From positions 1 through 64,000 of the IMG/VR virus record IMGVR_UViG_3300007516_000014: 64,000 nucleotides of DNA. One strand, written 5' to 3'. Source of the stretch: a virus. How positions within the stretch are numbered: the stretch's first letter is position 1; every line of letters begins with the position of its first letter. The notes under the pieces are model-generated. The model searched no databases. It was not told where the DNA came from and saw only the letters and a list, made by a program, of their open reading frames with translations. Below are positions 16,083 through 23,980 of the stretch, piece after piece. The translations under genes and the position numbers were made by a program.

Positions 16083-16925
16083 ATGGCAATCATCATAAAT
16101 TCAATCAACGGTTACGCGCTACTTGAGAAAGCGGTGGCCGGACTCTCTACGAGTTCGTGCGTCGCAGACCTGAAGGCCGCGTCGGTGTCGATCCATATTA
16201 CGCCGACGAAGGTCGTGTTCAGGCAGGGGCCGGAGACCTTGTCGGCCTTCATGTGCAAGTCGAGCGATCTTGAAAAGATCAGCAAGGGCGGCCCGATGTC
16301 ACCCGGAGTGGCCGCTTCGTTCAAGAACGCTCTGAACCATGCCTGGAGCGCCTTGCAACACGAAAATAGCGGCGCTGAACCGCTCACGCCGACCGGCACT
16401 GTGCAGGCCGGTCCGGCGCACAGTGTGAAGTCTCACGAGATTAAGACCGTGATCGACATGCTGCTCCAAAGTTCCCCGAAGAATACGGCGTCGACCGACA
16501 CTGTGCAGGTCGGTCCGGGACATACAGCTCCGCTGTCGGTTGGACTGTTCCCGGTCGCTCAGATGCAGACGGCTCCGCTGGTTCCCCTGGAGACTGCCGA
16601 CAGGCTGTATCAGCCGGTCAATGGCAGCAGCGGTGGCAGCCGCTATTTCGTGGTCGCCCTGCGTAGCGATCTGAAGGTCGCTGCCCGCTATCGTGGCGAC
16701 AAGCTGTCCATCCGGGTCGAGGGCAAAGCGCTCAAGGTGTTCTCCAAGGCTCTGGATGTCGCGGGCTTTGCCAGCAGCAACGGACCGTATCGGTCGCTCC
16801 ATCTTGGGCCGCTCGGCGGACCGGTGATGGCAGGGCGCACTCTAGGCTCCGTCCTCTGCGGGATGAATATCGACTTCGTGTCGACTACTCCGCAGATCGG
16901 GGTGATCGCCAACAAGGGTAACTGA
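16083..16925 (+). CDS. hypothetical protein
   Basis: A 280-residue protein. Two similar segments, TGTVQAGPAHS and TDTVQVGPGHT (about residues 105-145), form an internal repeat encoded by similar DNA (actgtgcaggycggtcc). The C-terminal 90 residues are beta-rich (SRYFVVALR, KLSIRVEGKALKVF). No family was recognised. It starts a unit leading to the DNA polymerase. Confidence 0.6.
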   Translation: MAIIINSINGYALLEKAVAGLSTSSCVADLKAASVSIHITPTKVVFRQGPETLSAFMCKSSDLEKISKGGPMSPGVAASFKNALNHAWSALQHENSGAEPLTPTGTVQAGPAHSVKSHEIKTVIDMLLQSSPKNTASTDTVQVGPGHTAPLSVGLFPVAQMQTAPLVPLETADRLYQPVNGSSGGSRYFVVALRSDLKVAARYRGDKLSIRVEGKALKVFSKALDVAGFASSNGPYRSLHLGPLGGPVMAGRTLGSVLCGMNIDFVSTTPQIGVIANKGN

Positions 16926-16927
16926 TC

Positions 16928-17164
16928 GTGGTCAAGGCAATCAAGGACATGGAAGTTGGCGAGGCGATGGTAGGCAAGCCGCTGATGGTCAACATGAGTA
17001 GCGAGCCTGTCGTCCTGACCCTCATCGAGAAACGCGCTGAGGGCGAGGCTAAATTCAAGGCCACGTACATGGGCATCGACATCGGTGACTTCGTCAGTGA
17101 GCCCAAGGGCAAGAAGACGTTGTGGCGGCGAACGACCAAGCCCAGAAAGGCGGTGGCGTCATGA
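16928..17164 (+). CDS. small hypothetical protein
   Basis: A 78-residue protein from GTG 16928, 2 nt after the previous stop. Beta-rich (PVVLTLIEK, AKFKATYMG) with a basic C-terminus (KKTLWRRTTKPRKAV). It overlaps the next gene by 4 nt. Unknown function; the basic tail might contact nucleic acid. Confidence 0.55.
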   Translation: MVKAIKDMEVGEAMVGKPLMVNMSSEPVVLTLIEKRAEGEAKFKATYMGIDIGDFVSEPKGKKTLWRRTTKPRKAVAS

Positions 17165-17625
17165 GCCATACATCTGAGTTCTACCCGTTGGCCGACGCGC
17201 TAGCGATGCGGTTCAAGGTTGACCTGGAGGTCTTCCAGCTCGAAGGATCAGGCGATGTCACTGTCGACATCGGCCAGTTCAGCATCAAGCTGTCCCTCAC
17301 CACGATCAGCTCAGTCATCGACAATGATGGTTCTGTCGCCATGCTGATCGAAACAAAATCTGGCAACCTTGGGTTGTTCGTGGTATATCGACCGTCCACC
17401 AAGAGGATCGAAGTGTCGCCCGTCGACCTTTCGATCTTGCCCAAGGAGGGGCAGGTCTTCTTCGAAGATTTAACCGTCATCTCGGTGGCTGTCGCCCGCG
17501 AACTGTCTCTGTCCATGATGCGAGCCTATCGGACGTTCGTCATGGACTACAAACAAGGATGGTCTGAAGTATGTCACGAACACTCGTCTTCTGGTACGCC
17601 CAGCACGGAACCGCCCACGCCCTGA
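17161..17625 (+). CDS. hypothetical protein overlapping the polymerase start
   Basis: A 154-residue beta-rich protein from ATG 17161. No recognised family. Its last 55 nt overlap the DNA polymerase gene in another frame, an unusually long overlap for this genome, so the two are probably translationally coupled. Confidence 0.55.
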   Translation: MSHTSEFYPLADALAMRFKVDLEVFQLEGSGDVTVDIGQFSIKLSLTTISSVIDNDGSVAMLIETKSGNLGLFVVYRPSTKRIEVSPVDLSILPKEGQVFFEDLTVISVAVARELSLSMMRAYRTFVMDYKQGWSEVCHEHSSSGTPSTEPPTP

Positions 17626-19940
17626 TCACGAAGGCGCTACAGGCGTACGAGACCAAGCCCGCGTACCGCTTGCACACATATAGCGGTGCCTTGTACGTCC
17701 CGGCCCCTGACGAAGTCGTCCTGGCCATGGGCAAAGACCTGCTCGACACGCTGGCCGCCGCCGGCATCACGCCAAAGAAGCGCACCGTAGACAGCGTGCG
17801 CGGCAAGGCGTTCAAGGCCTCCAGCGGCGGCGAGTATCTGGTGACGTACAGCCCCGCGATGACGGCCATCGACTCCGCCAAGACGGATGAGATTGCCTGG
17901 GACATTCGCCTCGCGGAGCGGTTGGTTCGCACCGGGCAACTCAAGCCTGAGACAGGCACGTATCGCTGGGTGCAAGACTTCAGCGAGCTGGTCAGTGCAA
18001 TTGAATGCACGTACGCGAAGACCGGCAAGCCCGTCACGGTGGGTGGTGACACGGAGACGCTCGGGCTTCAACCGTATGATGGAGCGCCGCTGGTAGCGGT
18101 GGGCTTCACGGATCGAGCCAGGTTCGCGGACTGCCTGCACCTGCACGACATCCAGACCGAGGCGCAGGCGATCAAGGTGATCGAGACCTTGCAGTTCCTG
18201 CTGACGTCCCCGAAGGTCAAGATGGTCGGGGCCAACTTCAAGTTCGACATGATGTGGTTCGGTGTGCGGCTCCAGGTCGAATGCACGAACTTCGCCTTCG
18301 ACACCCTGTTGGCCGGCAGCCTGCTGGACGAGAACCGCAGCAACAGCCTGAACAACCACGCCAAGATTTACACGACCATGGGCGGATACGACGACGCCTT
18401 CAATGACAAGTACGACAAGTCGCGGATGGACCTGGTGCCAAAGGCGGACATGCTCGAATATCTGGGCGGTGACGTAGACGCAGTCTTCCGGTCCGCAACC
18501 AAGATCAGGGAGGAACTGCTTGCCGTACCGGCGCTCGCCAATTTCTACATCAACCTGCTGCATCCAGCGGCGCTCACCTTCGGCCGCATGGAGCGGCGCG
18601 GCATCCTCGGGAGCCCGGAACGGTTCGAGGCGTTGCGCGTAGAGTTGGAAGGGCAGGACGGCAAGGGCGGCGCTCTCGGGGCGCTGGACGAGAAGGCCAT
18701 CAGCCTGCTGCCTGCTCGTATCCGGATGAAGTATGCCGACGATCTGTCGATGAACCGGGGAGCCTTGTTGAAGGATTACTTCTTCAGCCCTCTAGGGCTC
18801 AATCTAAAGCCCCTGGTGGTGACACCAAAGACTGGTGAACCCTCGACATCAAAGACTCATCTTTCCATGTTCTACGACCGTCCCGAGGCCAAAATGATGG
18901 TCGAGACCATGGCGGCTCGCGGCAGCGCGTCGAAGGTGCTCACGACGTACGTCAAGGGCTTCCTGAAGCACCTGCGGTCCGATGGATATTTCCATCCGTC
19001 GTACATGCTGTTCGCCGGCAAACTGTTCGACAACGACAACGACGATAGCGGCACGAACACCGGTCGGACGTCGGCCAAAGACCCGGCGATCCAGACCGTG
19101 CCCAAGCGGGGAGAGTGGGCCAAGAAGTTGCGGCAATGCTTCCCGGCCCCTCCCGGCATGGCCTACTGGTCAACAGACTGCATGCAGGGTGAATTGAAAA
19201 TTGCAGCCTGTCTGTCGAACGAAGAGAACATGCTAGCGGCGTATCTCGCCGGTCTCGATCTCCACGCTGTCACCGGCGCATCGATGATGGACATGGAGTA
19301 CGAGGAGTTCATGCTTCTGTCGGATGACGTGAACAACAAGGAGCAGATGGGCATCTTCGAACTGGGTCGGTACAGGGCCAAGGCCGCCAACTTCGGTCTG
19401 CTGTACGAGATGCAAGCGGCGGGCTTTGTCCGGTACGCGTGGGCGACGTTCAAGATGATCCTGACCCTCGACCAGGCCCAGGACATCATCGACAAGTTCT
19501 TCACCAAGTATCCTGGATTGCTCGACTGGCATGCGGCGTACAAGAGCATGGCCAAGCGGGACGGTTACATCTGCAATCCGTTTGGCCGGGTCCGTCATCT
19601 GCCGCTGATCCATAGCTCGGAGTGGCACGTCGCCGGCAAGGCCCAGCGTCAGGCGATCAACGCCCCGGTGCAGTCGTCCCTGTCCGAGATCACTTGCTGG
19701 GCGCTGACCAATATCGACAAGTACGTCGGACAGGCCCAGGCGGTAGCTATGATCCATGACGCCGGACTGGGCTACGCCCCGGAAGATCAGATCGAGGAAG
19801 TCGGCCGGAGGATCGTCGAGGTCGCCAGCACCCTGCCGATCAAGGAGACGTTCGGCTGGGACCATCAACTCCAGTTCACGTTCGATCTGGAGATCGGCCC
19901 GGACATGGGCAGCATGACGAAGGTCAAGATCGCCGCCTGA
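17571..19940 (+). CDS. family A DNA polymerase with 3'-5' exonuclease
   Basis: A 789-residue replicative polymerase. The exonuclease residues are DTE (160-162), NFKFD (Asp226) and GGDVDAVFR (Asp301/303). Polymerase motif A is STDCMQGELKIA (Asp536). Motif B is RYRAKAANFGLLYE (Lys604, Phe608, Tyr612), where Tyr is followed by Glu rather than the usual Gly. Motif C is MIHDAG (His729, Asp730) with Ala731 replacing the widely conserved Glu of HDE. The exonuclease is intact, so proofreading is expected. The first 150 residues are a phage-specific extension; there is no 5'-nuclease domain. Confidence 0.92.
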   Translation: MSRTLVFWYAQHGTAHALITKALQAYETKPAYRLHTYSGALYVPAPDEVVLAMGKDLLDTLAAAGITPKKRTVDSVRGKAFKASSGGEYLVTYSPAMTAIDSAKTDEIAWDIRLAERLVRTGQLKPETGTYRWVQDFSELVSAIECTYAKTGKPVTVGGDTETLGLQPYDGAPLVAVGFTDRARFADCLHLHDIQTEAQAIKVIETLQFLLTSPKVKMVGANFKFDMMWFGVRLQVECTNFAFDTLLAGSLLDENRSNSLNNHAKIYTTMGGYDDAFNDKYDKSRMDLVPKADMLEYLGGDVDAVFRSATKIREELLAVPALANFYINLLHPAALTFGRMERRGILGSPERFEALRVELEGQDGKGGALGALDEKAISLLPARIRMKYADDLSMNRGALLKDYFFSPLGLNLKPLVVTPKTGEPSTSKTHLSMFYDRPEAKMMVETMAARGSASKVLTTYVKGFLKHLRSDGYFHPSYMLFAGKLFDNDNDDSGTNTGRTSAKDPAIQTVPKRGEWAKKLRQCFPAPPGMAYWSTDCMQGELKIAACLSNEENMLAAYLAGLDLHAVTGASMMDMEYEEFMLLSDDVNNKEQMGIFELGRYRAKAANFGLLYEMQAAGFVRYAWATFKMILTLDQAQDIIDKFFTKYPGLLDWHAAYKSMAKRDGYICNPFGRVRHLPLIHSSEWHVAGKAQRQAINAPVQSSLSEITCWALTNIDKYVGQAQAVAMIHDAGLGYAPEDQIEEVGRRIVEVASTLPIKETFGWDHQLQFTFDLEIGPDMGSMTKVKIAA
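17995..18010 (-). repeat. dispersed palindrome, copy 8
   Basis: GTGCAATTGAATGCAC in the polymerase gene; read as SAIECT. One arm base differs from the consensus. Confidence 0.6.
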
Positions 19941-20015
19941 AGCTGCTACGTTGTCGCCCTTGGGTCGTAGCCTACCATTACCCAGGGGCCAAAGTAGGCG
20001 AAGCCAAAATCTCTT

Positions 20016-20031
20016 GTGCAATCAATTGCAT
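20016..20031 (+). repeat. dispersed palindrome, copy 9
   Basis: GTGCAATCAATTGCAT in the 160-nt gap after the polymerase, just upstream of a promoter-like site. Confidence 0.75.
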
Positions 20032-20036
20032 TTTCT

Positions 20037-20078
20037 TTGACTTGGTCTGTTGGGGAGCTACGAAGAAGGTGCCCCAAC
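20037..20078 (+). promoter_or_regulatory. promoter-like site within a short inverted repeat
   Basis: TTGACT (20037-20042), a 16-bp spacer and TACGAA (20059-20064). GTTGGGG (20049-20055) and CCCCAAC (20072-20078) flank the -10 box, so an operator or hairpin may control this start. The upstream remainder of the gap (19941-20015) shows nothing else recognisable. Confidence 0.35.
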
Positions 20079-20100
20079 GGGCCGACCAAGGAGGGCTCAA

Positions 20101-20373
20101 ATGACAAACCAAATTCACTGGAGCAAGAAGACGCTGGTAGCCGAGAAGAAGTCGGCCTGGCACGATCACTCGTTCTTCGAAGTGCCGTTCACCGGAGAGT
20201 ATGACTGGGCGAAGATTTCGAACGCCCTGTTCAGCCGCTTGACGAACAACTTCGTCAGCCGCTTCGGAGGCCAGACGGCCCTGGGTGAGGTCAGCCTGCT
20301 TCGACAATCCCCGACTTTCAGAAATGCTGCGCCTGGCTTAATCTCTGGCGCTTCTATCGGGCTGGTTCTATAA
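20101..20373 (+). CDS. hypothetical protein
   Basis: A 90-residue protein starting at ATG 20101 behind AAGGAGGG. The sequence SAWHDHSFFEVPFTGEYDWAKISNALF has no family I recognise. It stands alone between the polymerase and the head genes. A 9-bp hairpin overlaps its stop. Confidence 0.55.
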   Translation: MTNQIHWSKKTLVAEKKSAWHDHSFFEVPFTGEYDWAKISNALFSRLTNNFVSRFGGQTALGEVSLLRQSPTFRNAAPGLISGASIGLVL

Positions 20374-20385
20374 AGCAACCAGCCC
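20359..20385 (+). other. 9-bp hairpin at gene end
   Basis: GGGCTGGTT (20359-20367) pairs with AACCAGCCC (20377-20385) around a 9-nt loop holding the stop codon. No T-run follows, so it is not a standard intrinsic terminator; transcript stabilisation or a factor-dependent end is possible. Confidence 0.5.
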
Positions 20386-20432
20386 GGCTGGGGTAGGTCC
20401 AACTGGGGGCGATCATCGTCTAGCTTCGGCGT

Positions 20433-22343
20433 ATGGCCGCAAATAAAATCACGAAGACTCCTGTCTCCAAGGCGGAAGCCACCGTTTCGCTGATTGCGGC
20501 GGCGCTCCCTCCCGCAATGGCGTCGAACGCCTTGCAGGTCGAGGATGAGTTCAACCCGTTCTACATGACCGGCACGAACGCTACGACCGGCCAAATCCTG
20601 CGCCCGCCCTACGATCCCCGCGTTCTGGAGCGCCTGACCCAGGAGAACAACACGCTCGGCAGCTGCGTCGAAGCCATGGTCGTCAACGTAGACGGCACCG
20701 GCCACGTCATCGAGCTAGCGGTGAAGGACCCGGATGCCGATCCGGAAGAGGAAGACGACGAGGTCAAGAACAAGCTGGAGGCGTTCTTCAAGGAGCCGTT
20801 CCCCGGTGTGTCGTTCATGTCCATGCGCCGCGATCTGCGTCGGGATCTGGAGCGTGTTGGCTACGGTGCCCTGGAGGTGATGCGGAATTCGAACGGGAAG
20901 ATCGTCTTCCTTCGCAATGTGCCGGGCCGCACGATCCGCGTCGTCAAGCTGGATGCCCCGGTGTCGGTCAAGAAGACCGTGACCCGCGACGGCGTCGAAG
21001 TCTCGTACGACGTCATGATGCGCGAGCGGCGCTTCGTTCAGATGATGTCCGGCCAGATGCTGTTCTTCAAGGAGTTTGGAGCCACCCGAGACCTCCACAA
21101 GAGCGACGGCCTGTGGGCCTCACCCGGCCACCCGGTCACAGCGAAAAACCGGGCCACGGAGCTTATTTTCTTCCAGGTCGGTCAGGACCCGAACAGCCCG
21201 TATGGCGTGCCGCGCTGGGAAGGTCAGATCCCGTCCGTGGTCGGTTCGCGGTCCGCCGAAGAGATGAACCTGACGTTCCTTGAGTCCGGCGGTCTGCCGC
21301 CTGCACTGATCATCGTTCAGGGCGGCACGATGGCCGGTGAGGCTCGCCAGGCTCTGGAGCGCCAGTTTGCTCCCGGCCATAAGGTACGAGCGGCGATCCT
21401 GGAAGTCCCGTCCTCGGAAGGCACCATCGACAAGGCCGGTACGGTCAAGGTGTCGGTCGAGCGCTTCGGTGCCGAACGCGCCAACGACTCGATGTTCGAA
21501 AAGTACGACGACAAGTGCTTCGAGCGCGTGCTGCGGGCGTTCCGCATCCCGTCCATGTTCCTCGGCAAGACGTCCGATTACAACTTCGCCACGGCGCAGA
21601 CGTCGTATCTCGTCGCCGAAGCCCAGGTGTTCGGCCCGGAGCGGGCGCATTTCGACGAGATCATCACCCGCAAGCTGCTCCCGGCTCTCGGCGGGGCCGA
21701 CTACGTCTTCAAGTCCAAACCGATCCAGATCAAGGACGTCACCCAGCAGATCGAAGGTCTGAAGCTGGCCGCGATGATGGCGGGTGCAGACCCGGAGAGC
21801 CTGATCGAGCAGGTCAATGAGATTGCGAAGGTCGATGTTGAGTTCTCGCAGGACGAGATCGACAAGGGAGACGCGCTGGCCCAGCAGCAGGCTGATGCCC
21901 AGTTGCAGGCCACGCTCATGGGTGCGCAGGCCAAGCTCGGCCCTGACGGCAAGCCCGTAGCAGGCCCGCCAGCCCCGTTTGGAGCCAAGCCCGGCGGTGC
22001 TGGGTTTGGTCAGAAGCCCGGTCAGGAGCCCGTAGCGAAGCCAGGAGCTGCTAAGGGTCAGGATGGCAAGCCCGCGATGCCCGGCAAGGCCAAGCTGACC
22101 GTCGTGAAGAATGAAGTCGTGCAATCAGTTGCACAGGATTTGGCCGACCGCGCGATGGTCGCTATGCGTCTGGCCAAGCTCGAAGACCTGGCTGACGTCA
22201 TGGGCCAGGCCGACCAGCTCAGTATCGAGGAACAGACCGCATTCCGCCGGGCCGTGGCGGTGCGTCAGTTCCTGTCCGTATCCGCAGACCCGGAAGGTCT
22301 TGGAGAACTTGCCGGCTGTACTGCCGAATTGATGAGAGGCTAA
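20433..22343 (+). CDS. portal protein, PBSX type
   Basis: A 636-residue protein of the phage portal family. It has the N-terminal RPPYDPRVLERLTQENNTLG, central SPYGVPRWEGQIPSVVGSRSAEEMNLTFLESGG and DYNFATAQTSYLVAEAQVF, all typical of PBSX/XkdE-like portals. After about residue 480 comes a Gln/Ala helical segment and a Pro/Gly/Lys low-complexity tail. The portal ring is the DNA channel and terminase docking site. No strong ribosome-binding site precedes ATG 20433. A palindrome copy encodes VQSVAQ in the tail region. Confidence 0.88.
   Translation: MAANKITKTPVSKAEATVSLIAAALPPAMASNALQVEDEFNPFYMTGTNATTGQILRPPYDPRVLERLTQENNTLGSCVEAMVVNVDGTGHVIELAVKDPDADPEEEDDEVKNKLEAFFKEPFPGVSFMSMRRDLRRDLERVGYGALEVMRNSNGKIVFLRNVPGRTIRVVKLDAPVSVKKTVTRDGVEVSYDVMMRERRFVQMMSGQMLFFKEFGATRDLHKSDGLWASPGHPVTAKNRATELIFFQVGQDPNSPYGVPRWEGQIPSVVGSRSAEEMNLTFLESGGLPPALIIVQGGTMAGEARQALERQFAPGHKVRAAILEVPSSEGTIDKAGTVKVSVERFGAERANDSMFEKYDDKCFERVLRAFRIPSMFLGKTSDYNFATAQTSYLVAEAQVFGPERAHFDEIITRKLLPALGGADYVFKSKPIQIKDVTQQIEGLKLAAMMAGADPESLIEQVNEIAKVDVEFSQDEIDKGDALAQQQADAQLQATLMGAQAKLGPDGKPVAGPPAPFGAKPGGAGFGQKPGQEPVAKPGAAKGQDGKPAMPGKAKLTVVKNEVVQSVAQDLADRAMVAMRLAKLEDLADVMGQADQLSIEEQTAFRRAVAVRQFLSVSADPEGLGELAGCTAELMRG
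22119..22134 (+). repeat. dispersed palindrome, copy 10
   Basis: GTGCAATCAGTTGCAC in the portal gene; read as VQSVAQ. Confidence 0.85.
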
Positions 22344-22347
22344 GACC

Positions 22348-22521
22348 ATGTCGTTTTTTACACGCCTGAAGCACGTAGCGGCGCATGTCACGTTCGCCAA
22401 GCAGGACCGGCTGATGGCGAAGGCTCAGAAATTTAAGAACAAGGGCTTCTCGCGTGAGAAGGCTGGAGTAGAGTTCTCGGGCGGCCTAACCGACGCCGAG
22501 CTGGACTCTGTGTACAAGTAG
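22348..22521 (+). CDS. small MSxFTR-family protein 1
   Basis: A 57-residue lysine-rich protein starting MSFFTRLKHVAAHV. It shares an MS-x-(F/Y)-T-R start with the three other small genes at 22556, 22843 and 23876. It follows the portal stop by 4 nt. Function unknown; expected to be a virion- or head-assembly-associated peptide from its location. Confidence 0.55.
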   Translation: MSFFTRLKHVAAHVTFAKQDRLMAKAQKFKNKGFSREKAGVEFSGGLTDAELDSVYK

Positions 22522-22555
22522 GTTGGCGCAGAACGCCACAGACAGGAGCAAGCCC

Positions 22556-22840
22556 ATGAGCAATTTCACTCGCCTGCCCCGCGTCCAGAAGGCCGAGCAG
22601 CCTCGCGTAATGATCCGTAAGGGTCTGTACGAAGTGAGCCGCATCGCCAGTCTGACCCAGGAGCTGTCGTACCTGCGCGGCTGTTGCGGCGACAGCGACC
22701 CGGAGCTGTACAACCAGGTGGCCAATCTGTGCGACTTGCTGACCGACATGGTCGCAGAAGCCAAGGAGAACCTGGTCATGGGCGATATTCCGAGCGGGGC
22801 GTACGTGGCGGACACCGTCCCGGCCCCGCGCCCGTACTAG
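22556..22840 (+). CDS. small MSxFTR-family protein 2
   Basis: A 94-residue protein starting MSNFTRLPRVQKAEQ, with AGGAG 9 nt before ATG 22556. Helical middle (GLYEVSRIASLTQELSYLRG), a CC pair and a proline-rich end. It shares only the N-terminal hexapeptide pattern with its neighbours. Confidence 0.6.
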   Translation: MSNFTRLPRVQKAEQPRVMIRKGLYEVSRIASLTQELSYLRGCCGDSDPELYNQVANLCDLLTDMVAEAKENLVMGDIPSGAYVADTVPAPRPY

Positions 22841-22842
22841 CC

Positions 22843-23067
22843 GTGTCGTTCTATACACGCCAGGCCCAGGTAGCTGCCGCCGTTCATCGCGTGAAGGACG
22901 GTAAGTTCGCGTCGCCCGCTACGGGGCACGCGTTTGGTAGCGGCGGGAGCCACCACAAGAACATGACGCTCGCCGGTCGTGTAGTCGACGGCAAGCCAGA
23001 GACGATCCCGCCAATTGAAGACGGCCTGATCGACAGTCGGGTCGACGCGAGCATCGAACAGAGCTAG
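22843..23067 (+). CDS. small MSxFTR-family protein 3
   Basis: A 74-residue protein from GTG 22843, 2 nt after the previous stop. It starts (M)SFYTRQAQVAAAVHRVKDG and has a Gly/Ser/His stretch (GSGGSHHKNM). The rest is acidic and probably disordered. Unknown role. Confidence 0.55.
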   Translation: MSFYTRQAQVAAAVHRVKDGKFASPATGHAFGSGGSHHKNMTLAGRVVDGKPETIPPIEDGLIDSRVDASIEQS

Positions 23068-23093
23068 AAGTAGTCATGGCCAAGGAGGGCTTG

Positions 23094-23483
23094 ATGTACA
23101 AGAAATTGAAAATCCTCGTCATGTCGCTGCTCATGCTGTTCGCGTTCAGCATCACGCCGATTGCGGCGCAGCCCGCCCAGCCCAAGCCGTGCGCGGTCCC
23201 GATTGGCGCTGAGATCAAGAAGCTCCAGAGCAAGTTCGGAGACCTGATGGTCCTCATGTTCTCGGAGCATGAGGCCGTGTTCATGGTAGCGGCGTACAAC
23301 GCCATGGACCCCAAGAGCACGTTCGAGGCCGACCAGGTGTTCATCATCACGGCACCCAGCCAGCCGGTCACCATTATCGCCTTGGCCAATGAAGGCTGTG
23401 TGGTCGATAGCAGCTCCGGTCCAGACCATTACGTTCGGGCGTTCATCAGTCTTGCCCGCCGCCGCGCTGGTCGCGAGACCTGA
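23094..23483 (+). CDS. exported small protein with signal peptide
   Basis: A 129-residue protein. MYKKLKILVMSLLMLFAFSITPIAAQP is a textbook signal peptide (basic n-region, hydrophobic core, A-A-Q cleavage zone near residue 24). The mature part has two Cys residues (C33, C104-ish) that might form a disulfide in the periplasm. AAGGAGGG lies only 4 nt before ATG 23094. It sits immediately upstream of the spanin genes, so a lysis or superinfection role in the periplasm is plausible but unproven. Confidence 0.65.
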   Translation: MYKKLKILVMSLLMLFAFSITPIAAQPAQPKPCAVPIGAEIKKLQSKFGDLMVLMFSEHEAVFMVAAYNAMDPKSTFEADQVFIITAPSQPVTIIALANEGCVVDSSSGPDHYVRAFISLARRRAGRET

Positions 23484-23484
23484 A

Positions 23485-23739
23485 ATGTTCGTCACGCTGC
23501 AAGCCAAGATCATCGCGGGCCTGGTGGCCTTCGTGCTCGTCATGGGCCTCGCGGGCGGAGCCTATTTTTACGTCTATCACAAGGGTCAGACCGATGAGCG
23601 CAATAGCAATGCCGGGAGTGTTCTCCAGGAGTCGGAGTCGAGCCGCAAGCTTCGCGAAAGCAATGACGTTATCACTCGCAATCTTGATGACGAGCGTGCT
23701 CTTGTCTGCCTGCGCAACCCCGCAGGTTGTTCAAAATAA
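23485..23739 (+). CDS. i-spanin (Rz-like)
   Basis: An 84-residue protein with an N-terminal membrane segment (about residues 6-28, IIAGLVAFVLVMGLAGGAYFYVY) followed by a charged helical region (DERNSNAGSVLQESESSRKLRES) and a C-terminal CLRNPAGC. This is the layout of an inner-membrane spanin. It overlaps the lipoprotein gene below in a different frame, as Rz and Rz1 do. Spanins fuse the inner and outer membranes in the last step of lysis. Confidence 0.75.
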   Translation: MFVTLQAKIIAGLVAFVLVMGLAGGAYFYVYHKGQTDERNSNAGSVLQESESSRKLRESNDVITRNLDDERALVCLRNPAGCSK

Positions 23740-23872
23740 CGGCTGCCAATGGGCGAAGCCCTTGGTCGTGTCCGAAGAACAGGTCGAAGTGTTCGCCGCG
23801 AACCTGCGCGTCATGCGTCCGCTGATGGATCAGATCAACAGCCAGAACACAACCCGCGCCGAGAAGTGCTGA
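23594..23872 (+). CDS. o-spanin lipoprotein (Rz1-like)
   Basis: A 92-residue protein with lipobox LLSAC (Cys at about 40) after the hydrophobic segment MTLSLAILMTSVLLSA. The mature part, CATPQVVQNNGCQWAKPLVVSEEQ, resembles Rz1-type C-W-x-KP-x-x-S segments. Most of the first half overlaps the i-spanin gene in another frame. The actual start may be the inner ATG that encodes MTLSLA rather than 23594. Confidence 0.75.
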   Translation: MSAIAMPGVFSRSRSRAASFAKAMTLSLAILMTSVLLSACATPQVVQNNGCQWAKPLVVSEEQVEVFAANLRVMRPLMDQINSQNTTRAEKC

Positions 23873-23875
23873 GTC

Positions 23876-23956
23876 ATGAGTTGGTTTACCCGCATGTCGG
23901 CCAGCTTGCCACAGGCGAACCTTCCGACGTCGAGAAGATCGACAAGAAGTAGTTAG
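23876..23956 (+). CDS. 26-residue MSxFTR-family peptide
   Basis: A very short frame starting MSWFTRMSASLP, 3 nt after the o-spanin stop. Its N-terminal MSWFTR repeats the start of three other small genes upstream, which is the main reason to consider it real. It may be a truncated member. Confidence 0.4.
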   Translation: MSWFTRMSASLPQANLPTSRRSTRSS

Positions 23957-23980
23957 CAGCTACCGGCCAAGGAGGGCCAA

